64,000 nucleotides of DNA from Streptomyces fructofermentans. Its GTDB lineage: Bacteria; Actinomycetota; Actinomycetes; Streptomycetales; Streptomycetaceae. This document shows positions 17,649 to 25,420 of the stretch, piece by piece. Location of the stretch: NCBI RefSeq assembly GCF_014651055.1, contig NZ_BMWD01000003.1, forward strand, positions 161,553 to 225,552. Reading direction: 5' to 3'. Within the stretch, counting starts at the first letter, position 1. The number at the start of each line of letters is the position of its first letter. The position numbers were made by a program, and so were the translations under genes. Below the pieces are notes generated by a model. The model was not told the DNA's origin and did no database searches. It worked only from the letters and a program-made list of their open reading frames with translations.

Positions 17649-18803
17649 TCACCGGCCCTTCGGGAGGCCGAGGATGCGCTCGGCCACGATGTTCCGCTGG
17701 ATCTGCGAGGTGCCGGCCGCGATGGTGTAGGAGAGGGACGACAGCCGGTCCAGGGTCCATTCGGCCGACAGTTCGAGAGCCGCCGCGCCCAGTACCTCGG
17801 CGGCGGCGTCGTACAGCGACTGGCGGGCCTGGGAGTACCTCAGCTTGAAGACCGAGCCGCCCACGCCCGGGACCCCGCCGGTCCGCGCCGACTCGCTGAC
17901 GTTCCACTGCGTGAGCCGCCACAGCGCGCGGAACTCGGCGTTGAGGCGCCCGAGCCGCCGGCGCAGCACGGCGTCGTCCCAGCGCCCGTTCTCCCGGGCG
18001 GCGCGGGCGAGCTCCCCGAGCACGCGGCGGCAGGCCACCACCTCGCCCACGAAGGCGGTGCCGCGCTCGAAGGAGAGGGTCACCATGGTCACGCGCCAGC
18101 CGTCGTTCTCGGCGCCGACCCGGTTGGCGACGGGCACGCGAACGTCGTCGAGGAAGACCTCGGCGAACTCCGTCGACCCCGCGAGCGTGCGCAGGGGGCG
18201 CACCGTGATCCCCGGGGCGTCCATCGGCATCGCGAGCCAGGAGATCCCCTTGTGCCTGGGCGCCTCCGCGTCGGTCCGCACCAGCAGTTCGCACCAGTCG
18301 GCGACCTCCGCGTGGGAGGTCCAGATCTTGGACCCGCTCACCACGTAGTCGTCGCCGTCGCGCCGTGCGCGGGTGCGCAGCGCCGCGAGGTCGGAACCGG
18401 CGCCGGGCTCGCTGAACCCCTGGCACCAGACCTCCTCGCCCCTGAGCACGGGCGGCAGCCAGCGGGCGCGCTGCGCGGCGGTCCCCTCGGCGGCGATGGT
18501 GGGCCCGGCGTGCAGCAGTCCGACGAAGTTGGCGCCCACGTAGGGGGCGCCCGCCCGCTCCGTCTCCTCCAGGAAGATCAGGTGCTGGGTCGGGGTGGCC
18601 CCGCGGCCCCCCGCGTCCACGGGCCAGTGCAGTCCCGCGTACCCGGCGTCGTGCAGCATCCGCTGCCAGCCGAGGTCGTACGCGCGGCGGCCGGGCCAGT
18701 CGTCCGGGGACGGTCGCGGCGGCAGCGCGGGAAGCGCGCGGGCGAGCCACCGCCGCAGCCGGGCCCGGAACTCCTCCTCCTCGGCCGTGTACGTGAGGTC
18801 CAT
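17649..18803 (-). CDS. acyl-CoA dehydrogenase, long partner subunit
   Basis: 384-aa acyl-CoA dehydrogenase. WCQGFSEPGAGSDLAAL and VSGSKIWTSHAEVADW mark the FAD/substrate half, and GTSQIQRNIVAERILGLP ends the protein. ATG 18803 follows the amidohydrolase stop by 7 bases and precedes the short acyl-CoA dehydrogenase by 4, so translation is coupled. It is likely the partner of the 304-residue protein in a heteromeric dehydrogenase acting on a bulky CoA ester. Controlled by the operator at 20029. Confidence 0.85.
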   Translation of the reverse strand: MDLTYTAEEEEFRARLRRWLARALPALPPRPSPDDWPGRRAYDLGWQRMLHDAGYAGLHWPVDAGGRGATPTQHLIFLEETERAGAPYVGANFVGLLHAGPTIAAEGTAAQRARWLPPVLRGEEVWCQGFSEPGAGSDLAALRTRARRDGDDYVVSGSKIWTSHAEVADWCELLVRTDAEAPRHKGISWLAMPMDAPGITVRPLRTLAGSTEFAEVFLDDVRVPVANRVGAENDGWRVTMVTLSFERGTAFVGEVVACRRVLGELARAARENGRWDDAVLRRRLGRLNAEFRALWRLTQWNVSESARTGGVPGVGGSVFKLRYSQARQSLYDAAAEVLGAAALELSAEWTLDRLSSLSYTIAAGTSQIQRNIVAERILGLPKGR

Positions 18804-18810
18804 GCGCCGG

Positions 18811-20004
18811 CTACTTGTCCAGGTCCAGGTCCAGCATGCGGATGGCGTTGCCGCGCATCAGCTTGTAGACGGTCTCGTCGTCGAGGCCCTTCACGTGGTC
18901 GAGGGCGACCTCCTTGGTGTGCGGGAAGGTCGAGTCGACGTGCGGGTAGTCGGTCTCGAAGGTCGCGTTGTCCCTGCCCACCACGTCGAGGGACGCGACC
19001 CCGTGCTTGTCGCGGAAGAAGCAGCAGAAGATCTGCCGGTAGTAGTACGTGGAGGGCGGCTCGGGGATCAGGTCCCGCACGCCGCCCCAGGCGCGGTGCT
19101 CCGCCCAGACGTCGTCGGCGCGTTCCAGGGCGTACGGTATCCAGCCCATCTGCCCCTCGGAGTAGGCGAGTTTGAGGGTCGGGAACTTCACCAGCACACC
19201 GCTGAAGAGGAAGTCCATCATCGACGCCATCGCGTTGTTGAAGGACAGCGAGGCCTGGACGGCGGGCGGCGCGTCGGGGGAGGCGGCGGGCATCTGGCTG
19301 CTCGACCCGATGTGCATGTTGACGACCGTTCCGGTCTCCTGGCAGACGGCGAAGAACGGGTCCCAGTAGCCGGAGTGGATGGACGGCAGACCCAGGTGGG
19401 TGGGTATCTCGGAGAAGGTCACCGCCCGTACGCCGCGGGCCGCGTTGCGCCTGATCTCGGCGACCGCGAGCCCGATGTCCCAGAGCGGGATGATGCACAG
19501 CGGGATGAGCCGGCCGCCGCTGTCGCCGCACCACTCCTCGACCATGAAGTCGTTGTAGGCGCGCACGCAGGCCAGCGCGACCTCCTTGTCGTGCGCCTCG
19601 GCGAACGTCTGACCGCAGAAGCGCGGGAACGTGGGGAAGCAGAGCGAGCCCTCCACGTGGTTGGCGTCCATGTCCTTCAGGCGCTCGGCCGGGTCCCAGC
19701 ATCCCGGGCGCATCTCCGCGCGGGTGATGCCCTCCAGGGTCATCTCGTCCCGGTCGAACCCGACGGCGGCGATGTTCCGCTTGTACGGGAACTTCAGGTC
19801 CTCGTAGATCCACCAGTCGGTGGGCGGCCCGTCCGGGTCCATCGTGATGCGGTACTTGCCGGCCACGTAGGCGAGTTCGCCGATCCCCGCGGTCAGCGGC
19901 CGGGGCCCGCGGTCGCGGTACTTCCTCGGCAGCCAGGTGTCGAAGAGGTGCGCGGGCTCGATCACATGGTCGTCGACGCTGATGATCCGAGGCAGTTCGG
20001 TCAT
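18811..20004 (-). CDS. amidohydrolase family protein (ACMSD-like TIM barrel)
   Basis: 397-aa metal-dependent hydrolase of the amidohydrolase-2 group, which includes decarboxylases and C-C or C-N hydrolases. The first metal motif is degenerate: SVDDHVIEP at 9-17 rather than HxH. Conserved downstream pieces are FPTFPRFCGQTF, VNMHIGSS and a late DYPHVDSTFPH with the metal-binding Asp. ATG 20004 lies 25 bases from the operator at 20029-20043. It is the first gene of the operon with the two acyl-CoA dehydrogenases. Proteins of this type occur beside acyl-CoA dehydrogenases in many actinobacterial catabolic clusters; the exact reaction is unknown. Confidence 0.8.
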   Translation of the reverse strand: MTELPRIISVDDHVIEPAHLFDTWLPRKYRDRGPRPLTAGIGELAYVAGKYRITMDPDGPPTDWWIYEDLKFPYKRNIAAVGFDRDEMTLEGITRAEMRPGCWDPAERLKDMDANHVEGSLCFPTFPRFCGQTFAEAHDKEVALACVRAYNDFMVEEWCGDSGGRLIPLCIIPLWDIGLAVAEIRRNAARGVRAVTFSEIPTHLGLPSIHSGYWDPFFAVCQETGTVVNMHIGSSSQMPAASPDAPPAVQASLSFNNAMASMMDFLFSGVLVKFPTLKLAYSEGQMGWIPYALERADDVWAEHRAWGGVRDLIPEPPSTYYYRQIFCCFFRDKHGVASLDVVGRDNATFETDYPHVDSTFPHTKEVALDHVKGLDDETVYKLMRGNAIRMLDLDLDK

Positions 20005-20028
20005 GAGTCCGGCCCTCTCCCGACATAT

Positions 20029-20043
20029 CTGATGACCCGTCAG
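20029..20043. promoter_or_regulatory. CTGACG-type operator before amidohydrolase operon
   Basis: CTGATGACCCGTCAG, one mismatch in the left arm. It lies 25 bases upstream of the amidohydrolase ATG, facing the second site at 20107. Confidence 0.7.
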
Positions 20044-20106
20044 AAAGCAGGCTAGCCCCGCACCCCTGGACCGACAAGGCGCCGAGCCCTACGCTCTCCA
20101 GCTGAT

Positions 20107-20121
20107 CTGACAACCCGTCAG
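20107..20121. promoter_or_regulatory. CTGACG-type operator before AMP-forming CoA ligase
   Basis: CTGACAACCCGTCAG, with perfect CTGAC/GTCAG half-sites, 68 bases before the ATG at 20190 and 78 bp centre to centre from the site at 20029. The two probably give each divergent promoter its own operator. Confidence 0.7.
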
Positions 20122-20189
20122 TTACGCATGGGCGGGCCGAAGGCGCCCGCCCTGCCGCGACCGCGGGCCGAGCCGCAAAGGAGGGTGTC

Positions 20190-21698
20190 ATGACCGACAC
20201 CGCGCACGCGCTGGGCACCTCCCGCACCTTCTGGGAACTCGTCGAACGGCGCGCCGCCCTCACTCCCGATCGCCCCGTCCTGCTCCAGGAGGACCGCACC
20301 CTCACCTTCGAGGAGCTGCGTTCGGGCGCGGAGCGCGCGGCGGCCGGCCTCCACGGACTCGGTGTGCGGCCCGGCGGCGTCGTCGCGTGGCAGCTCCCCA
20401 CCCGGATCGAGACGGTCCTGCTCGCGATGGCCCTCGCGCGCCTCGGCGCGGTCCAGTCGCCGGTGATCCCCTTCTACCGGGACCGCGAGGTCTCCTTCGC
20501 CCTCCGCGAGTCCGGAGCCGCGCACTTCGCCGTCCCGGGCGTCTGGCGCGGCTTCGACCACACGGCCATGGCGCGCGACATCGGTGCGCCGGGCGTCTTC
20601 GAGGCGTACGACACGCTCCCCGCGGGCGATCCGTCGGTGCTGCCCCCGCCACCCGCGAACGGCACGGACGTGCGCTGGATCCACTGGACCTCCGGGACGA
20701 CCTCGGACCCCAAGGGCGTTCTGCACACGGACCGTTCACTGATCGCGGGCGGCTCGTGCCTGGCGCACGCGCTGCACCTGTCGGCCGACGACATCGGCTC
20801 GATCGCCTTCCCCTTCGCGCACATCGGCGGACCCGACTACCTGGTCATGCTGCTGCTGTACGGGTTCCCCGCGGTCCTGTTGGAGAAGTTCGCGCTGCCC
20901 GAATCGCTGGAGGACTACCGCAAGCACGGGGTGACGGTGGCGGGCGGTTCGACGGCCTTCTACTCGATGTTCCTCGCCGAGCAGCGCAAGCGGCCGCAGT
21001 CCCGGCTCATTCCGTCGCTGCGCCTGCTGGCGGGCGGCGGGGCGCCCAAGCCGCCCGAGGTCCACCACGCCGTCGTGGCCGAGATGGGGGTGCGGCTGAC
21101 CCACGGATACGGCATGACCGAGGTCCCGATGATCACGATGGGCTCGCCGGACGACACGGAGGAGAACCTCGCGACGACGGAGGGCCGGCCGCCCGAGGGC
21201 ATGGAGATACGGATCGTGGACGGCGAGGTGCGGCTGCGCGGGGAGGCGGTGTGCCGCGGCTACCTGGACGCCGAGCAGAGCGCGCGGGCCTTCGACGAGG
21301 ACGGGTTCCTGATCACCGGGGACCTGGGGCACCTCACCGGGAGCGGGCACCTCGTCCTGACCGGCCGCCTGAAGGACGTCATCATCCGCAAGGGCGAGAA
21401 CATCTCGGCGAAGGAGGTCGAGGACCTGCTGCACGGGCATCCGGACGTCGGGGACGTGGCCGTCATCGGCCTGCCGGACGCCGAGCGCGGTGAGCGGGTC
21501 TGCGCCGTCGTCGAACAGCCGGAGGGGGCGGGCGAGCTGAGCCTGTCCGCCGTCACGTCGTACCTGCGCGCGGAAGGGCTGTCCGTGCACAAGCTGCCGG
21601 AGCAGCTTGAGGTGGTGGACGCCCTTCCGCGCGGCGAGACCCTGCGGAAGGTCCTCAAGTACAAGCTGCGGGAGCGCTACTCGGGCACGGTGAAGTAG
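20190..21698 (+). CDS. AMP-dependent acyl-CoA synthetase (cyclohexanecarboxylate-CoA ligase-like)
   Basis: 502-aa ANL-superfamily ligase activating a carboxylic acid with ATP and CoA. The P-loop-like motif IHWTSGTTSDPKGV is at about 155-168, GYGMTEVPM at about 308, LTGRLKDVIIRKGENIS at about 389-405, and the catalytic lysine region is LPRGETLRKVLK near the end. AAAGGAGG stands 8 bases before ATG 20190. It is the second, mechanistically different CoA ligase of the island, also behind a CTGACG operator, so the pathway may activate two acids or one acid at two stages. The last 22 bases overlap the convergent EF-hand gene. Confidence 0.85.
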   Translation: MTDTAHALGTSRTFWELVERRAALTPDRPVLLQEDRTLTFEELRSGAERAAAGLHGLGVRPGGVVAWQLPTRIETVLLAMALARLGAVQSPVIPFYRDREVSFALRESGAAHFAVPGVWRGFDHTAMARDIGAPGVFEAYDTLPAGDPSVLPPPPANGTDVRWIHWTSGTTSDPKGVLHTDRSLIAGGSCLAHALHLSADDIGSIAFPFAHIGGPDYLVMLLLYGFPAVLLEKFALPESLEDYRKHGVTVAGGSTAFYSMFLAEQRKRPQSRLIPSLRLLAGGGAPKPPEVHHAVVAEMGVRLTHGYGMTEVPMITMGSPDDTEENLATTEGRPPEGMEIRIVDGEVRLRGEAVCRGYLDAEQSARAFDEDGFLITGDLGHLTGSGHLVLTGRLKDVIIRKGENISAKEVEDLLHGHPDVGDVAVIGLPDAERGERVCAVVEQPEGAGELSLSAVTSYLRAEGLSVHKLPEQLEVVDALPRGETLRKVLKYKLRERYSGTVK

Positions 21699-22189
21699 AG
21701 CGCGAACGCCTTCACGATCTCCGGCTCGCCGATCCTGCCGTCGGCGTCCGTGTCGAGCGTCCCGGCCGCGGCGGCGGCGACGTCATCGGGCGCGCCGAGC
21801 GCCTTGAGGGCACGCACCGTCTCCTCGACGGTCGCCGCTCCGTCCCCGTCGCCGTCCGCCACGGCGAGTGCCGCGTCGAGGAAGGGGCGGGCGATCTCGG
21901 CGAAGCGGTCCGGGTTGTCCCGCAGCCGCTTGACCGCGCCGTTGACGAACTCCTCGCGGGTGATCCGCTGGTCGCCGTCGCGGTCCGCTATGCCGGCCAT
22001 GCCCTGCCAGAAGGCCTCGGCCCCGCTGTAGAGGGCCTGCCCCTTGTCGCAGCGGGCCGTCGTGCCGAACTCGGCGAGCAGCGCCTTCGTCGCCGCGTTG
22101 AAGTCCGCGCGGTCGATGTAGCCGTTGCCGTCCTGGTCGAAAGTGGCGAACCGGGCGGCGATCCTTCGCTCGTACTCGGTGCTGACCAT
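21677..22189 (-). CDS. EF-hand calcium-binding protein
   Basis: 170-aa cytoplasmic protein with four EF-hand loops: DQDGNGYIDRAD (18-29), DRDGDQRITREE (69-80), DGDGDGAATVEE (112-123) and DTDADGRIGEPE (146-157). Length and spacing match the calerythrin/CabD group of actinomycete calcium buffers or sensors. Loops 1, 2 and 4 have the usual acidic positions; loop 3 has a weaker alanine-rich centre. It overlaps the CoA-ligase end tail to tail by 22 bp. It has no target domain, so a sensor or buffer role is all the sequence supports. Confidence 0.85.
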   Translation of the reverse strand: MVSTEYERRIAARFATFDQDGNGYIDRADFNAATKALLAEFGTTARCDKGQALYSGAEAFWQGMAGIADRDGDQRITREEFVNGAVKRLRDNPDRFAEIARPFLDAALAVADGDGDGAATVEETVRALKALGAPDDVAAAAAGTLDTDADGRIGEPEIVKAFALYFTVPE

Positions 22190-22352
22190 GTCTGTTCGGA
22201 CCGCCTTACTTCACGTGGGTACGTCTGGGACGGAGCGTACGACGACCGGGCCCATCGGGGAGCGGAAAACGACGCTTGTGCCAAGACCGGGGGAATTCCG
22301 CGACAACGGCGTCGCGGGGTTACGGGATGATCTTCCCCGCACGTGACGGGAA

Positions 22353-22727
22353 TCACGCCGAGAGCGAGCTCGACCCGTCGTCGACGGCGGACTCCACGTC
22401 GGGGTACACGTCGAACAGGCGACGCACGCCGAGGGCGCCGAGGACCCGGTTGACGTGGGAGCCGTCCACCGCGCCCTGCGCGGGAAGGATCAAGCGGAGG
22501 CGGCCCTGGCAGGAGCGCATCAGGCGCCTGGTCGCGATCAGGACCCCGACGCCGCTGGAGTCGCAGAACAGGACTCCGGACAGGTCGAGGACGACGTCGT
22601 GCCGCCCGTCGGCCACCGCGTCGTGCACCCGTTGCCGCAGCACCGGGGAGGTCACGAGGTCCATCTCGCCCGACACCCCGAGCACGGCCCAGCCGCCGTG
22701 CTCGCCGTCGGTCACCCTGAGCGTCAC
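22353..22727 (-). CDS. STAS domain anti-anti-sigma factor
   Basis: 124-aa SpoIIAA/RsbV-like protein. The phosphorylatable serine lies in LDLSGVLFCDSSGVGVL at about 52-68. GTG 22727 with GAGGGG upstream is preferred; the frame extends 40 residues further in arginine-rich sequence that is not STAS. When dephosphorylated it should bind an RsbW-type anti-sigma kinase and free a sigma factor. The HATPase at 15.8 kb is one possible partner but not adjacent. Divergent from the ECF sigma gene across about 410 bp. Confidence 0.8.
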   Translation of the reverse strand: MTLRVTDGEHGGWAVLGVSGEMDLVTSPVLRQRVHDAVADGRHDVVLDLSGVLFCDSSGVGVLIATRRLMRSCQGRLRLILPAQGAVDGSHVNRVLGALGVRRLFDVYPDVESAVDDGSSSLSA

Positions 22728-23138
22728 GCGCCTGCCCCTCGCTCGACTCGGCCGGATCCGGTCCGCCCGGCGATGCCGGACCCCGAAACGGAAGCGGAAG
22801 CGACTCCTTCGCTTCCCTGGTGCGTGGCTGCCCCGCCTCCGCTCCATGAAACACGGGATGCCCGATCGAAGCGTGCCCCAGATGGGCTGTTTCGGTCGAG
22901 AGCGATCGACTTCGAGCAGGCCTGATCAAGCCAACTCCGGGTAGGAGCACGCCCATCGTGAGGAGTCGCGCGCACAGCGTGACCGGGGCCCTACCATCCG
23001 GAGCCCCGCCGGGGGCGCGCATTGCCACAAAGGGGCGTGCGTCACCGGAAGTGCCGACTACATTCAGGAGGAGGCCGGAGAGCAGAATCCGGTGGACACA
23101 GGGACAGGCGCAGCGTTCGAGAGGGCTGAGGGAGCCGC
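22728..23138. other. 411-bp divergent intergenic region
   Basis: Regulatory space between the STAS and ECF sigma genes. A TACATT at about 23059 is -10-like for the sigma gene. I see no good -35 partner, no palindrome and no small ORF with a ribosome site. Confidence 0.5.
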
Positions 23139-23726
23139 ATGGCCAGGAGGGACGCGCCGCCCCGCTGGGACCGCAAGATGCAGCAGCGGCTCGCGCGCGG
23201 GGAGGCGGCCGCACTCGGTGAGCTCTACGACCGGTTCGCTTCGCTCGTGCACGGACTCGCCCACCGCGTGCTCGGGGACGAGCACGCGGCCGACGGCATC
23301 ACGCGTGAGGTCTTCGCCCACGTCTGGGAGAACCCCGAGGCCTACGACCCCAAGCAGGGCCCACTGCGCTCCTGGGTGGCCACGCTGACGCACCGGCTCG
23401 CCGTGCAGCGGCTGCGCGCCAACGAGACGGCGGCGCTCGCCCGCGACGGCCGGGGCAGCACGGAGGAACTGGAGCACCGGGTCCGCCGCGCCTCGGTGGC
23501 GGCCCGCGCGGACTACATCGTGACGTCGATGCCCACACCGCTGCGCGCCGCCCTCGAACTCGCCTACTTCCAGCGCCGGGACTACCGCCAGACCGCCGCC
23601 GACCTCGGCGTGACCGAGGACGAGGCGCGCCGCCGCCTGCGCCTCGGCCTGCAACTCCTGTCCACGGCCCACGACACCGGCCCCTCCGCCGCCGGGACAC
23701 AGCCGGGCTACGGGGGTGGCCGATGA
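23139..23726 (+). CDS. ECF-type RNA polymerase sigma factor
   Basis: 195-aa sigma-70 family protein with region 2 (about 15-85; ELYDRFASLVHGLAHRVLGD, REVFAHVWENPEAY) and region 4 (about 125-180; ALELAYFQRRDYRQTAADLG). Region 4 uses AADLGVTEDEARRRLRLGL as the recognition helix-turn-helix. GGGAG precedes ATG 23139. Its stop overlaps the ATG of the next gene (ATGA), coding for its likely zinc-type anti-sigma factor. It resembles the SigK/ECF19-like actinobacterial class paired with HATPase-free anti-sigma proteins. The regulon is unknown. Confidence 0.85.
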   Translation: MARRDAPPRWDRKMQQRLARGEAAALGELYDRFASLVHGLAHRVLGDEHAADGITREVFAHVWENPEAYDPKQGPLRSWVATLTHRLAVQRLRANETAALARDGRGSTEELEHRVRRASVAARADYIVTSMPTPLRAALELAYFQRRDYRQTAADLGVTEDEARRRLRLGLQLLSTAHDTGPSAAGTQPGYGGGR

Positions 23727-25258
23727 GCGGCACGAACCGCTTCGATCCGTACGACGGGCACGACGGGCACGACGCGCACGGGGCCGAGCAGAACGACTGG
23801 ATCGGCGGAGTCGGCGGAGTCGGCGGAGTCGGCGGAGTCGGCGATGACAACGAAGTCGACGGCCCCGGGAAGCACGGGCACGGCGAACACGACCGGTCCG
23901 ACGGGCACGGCGCGCACGACGGGCACGAGGACTACGAGAAGCGGCGGTTGGACGACCGGCGGGGAGCCCGGCCCGAGGACCCGGACCGCGGGACCGGCCG
24001 GGACCCCGGGCGCGACGGCGGCCCGGCGGATCCGCCGCCCCCGGACGCCGCGGCCGGACGGAGCGCCGGTGAGCCCGCGCGCATACCGAAGCCCCGCTCC
24101 TCCGTCGAGGACACCGGACTCCCCCTGCCCGAGCCCGCTCCCGCCCCGCTGGTCCTGGAGCACCGGGTCCTGAAGGCCCTGCTGGGCGCCTGGGCCCTGG
24201 CGGCCTGCTCCCCCGAGGAGGCGACGGCCGTCGAGGACCACCTCGGCGGCTGCGGCGCGTGCGCCGACGAGGCCCTGCGCCTGCGGGACGCGGTCGGCCT
24301 GCTGCACCCGCCGGAGAGCCTCGACCTGGATCCGACCCTGCGGACCCGTGTCCTGGCCGGCTGCCTGGACCGCCGTCCGCCGCGCATCCCGGTCCCGGAG
24401 TGGGCGGCCCCGTACGACGCGGAGTCCGCCCGGCTGGACGCCCTGCTCCAGGACATCGGCGACGCGGAGTGGCACGCGCCGGTGCGTCTGCGCTGGTTCG
24501 AGGGCGACCGGCCCGCGAGCCGCCGCACCACGGTCGCCGGCGTGATCGCCCATCTGCTGACCGTGGACGGCCTGGTCGCACTGGCCCTCGGTCTGGACGA
24601 CCCCCTGGACGCCCCGGCGAAGTCCCCCGGTCCGGCCGACCGTACGGAGGCGTTCTGGCAGGCCTCGCGCTTCCCGCCCACGCGGTCCGTACGGGGCCCG
24701 TGGCGCGAGCAGGCCCACAACCTGGTCCGTACGGTGGCGTTCGCGGGCGGCGGCTCCGGCCGGCTGCCCGTGTCGTACGGAGGGTTCGAACTGCCCCTGC
24801 GGGACGCCATGCTGGACCGGGCCTTCGAGTGCTGGGTCCACGCGGGCGACATCGCGGAGGCCGTGGACTACCCGTACGAGCCGCCCTCGCCCCGCAACCT
24901 GCACGCGATGATCGACCTCGGCGCCCGGATGCTGCCCACCGCGCTGGCCGCACGCCGGCAGGCGGGTCTCGCGGTTCCCGGGCAGACCCGTCACCTGGTC
25001 CCGGCCGGGGCGCCGGGCCGCAGCCTCCGGCTGGAGATCGAGGGTCTCGGAGGCGGAGAGTGGCTGATTCCGCTCGACTCGCCGGGCGCCCTGGCCTCCC
25101 CCGACCGCGAGGTGGCCCATGTGGCCCTGGACGGCGTCGAGTTCTGCCAGCTCGCGGCGGGGCACGTCTCCCCCGAGGAGGCGGCGGCCGGACAGCTCGG
25201 GGACCGCGACGCGATCAGGGACGTCCTGTTCGCGGCGGCCTCGCTGAGCAGGATGTGA
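23723..25258 (+). CDS. anti-sigma factor with zf-HC2 and MDMPI-like domain
   Basis: 511 aa in three parts. Residues 1-140 are disordered, with histidine/aspartate-rich runs (GHDGHDAHG) and four GGV repeats. A zinc-finger-type anti-sigma motif H-x3-C-x2-C (DHLGGCGAC) lies at about 173-181. A C-terminal about 300-residue DinB/mycothiol-dependent maleylpyruvate-isomerase-like domain has the metal-ligand segments VAGVIAHLLTVDG and ECWVHAGDIAEAV. It overlaps the sigma gene by the ATGA junction, so it very probably binds that sigma factor. No transmembrane segment is visible, so it should be cytoplasmic. The enzyme-like domain could sense thiol or metal state; this is inference. Confidence 0.8.
   Translation: MSGTNRFDPYDGHDGHDAHGAEQNDWIGGVGGVGGVGGVGDDNEVDGPGKHGHGEHDRSDGHGAHDGHEDYEKRRLDDRRGARPEDPDRGTGRDPGRDGGPADPPPPDAAAGRSAGEPARIPKPRSSVEDTGLPLPEPAPAPLVLEHRVLKALLGAWALAACSPEEATAVEDHLGGCGACADEALRLRDAVGLLHPPESLDLDPTLRTRVLAGCLDRRPPRIPVPEWAAPYDAESARLDALLQDIGDAEWHAPVRLRWFEGDRPASRRTTVAGVIAHLLTVDGLVALALGLDDPLDAPAKSPGPADRTEAFWQASRFPPTRSVRGPWREQAHNLVRTVAFAGGGSGRLPVSYGGFELPLRDAMLDRAFECWVHAGDIAEAVDYPYEPPSPRNLHAMIDLGARMLPTALAARRQAGLAVPGQTRHLVPAGAPGRSLRLEIEGLGGGEWLIPLDSPGALASPDREVAHVALDGVEFCQLAAGHVSPEEAAAGQLGDRDAIRDVLFAAASLSRM
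23804..23839. repeat. 9-bp GGCGGAGTC tandem repeat in anti-sigma gene
   Basis: Four exact 9-bp copies encoding the glycine-valine stretch in the disordered N-terminus. Slippage would keep the frame. Confidence 0.9.
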
Positions 25259-25264
25259 CCCCCG

Positions 25265-25282
25265 CGGGCGGCCACCCGCCCG
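25265..25282. terminator. hairpin between convergent anti-sigma and purU genes
   Basis: CGGGCGG / CCGCCCG, 7-bp stem with a 4-nt loop, 6 bases after the anti-sigma stop. Confidence 0.5.
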
Positions 25283-25324
25283 AGCGGACCCGTTCGGCGC
25301 GCGCCGAGGAGCGCGGCACCCCGG

Positions 25325-25396
25325 GGCGGTGGTGGCGGCGCGGGCGGTGGTGGCGGCGCGGGCGGTGGTGGCCGCGCGGGCGGTGGTGGCGGCGCG
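25325..25396. repeat. 18-bp G-rich tandem repeat
   Basis: Four copies of GGCGGTGGTGGCGGCGCG, one base change in the third, in the gap between the convergent anti-sigma and purU genes. It is strongly G-skewed on the plus strand and could form quadruplex-like structure. Confidence 0.9.
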
Positions 25397-25420
25397 GGCG
25401 GGCCGCGGCGGGCACCGGCG

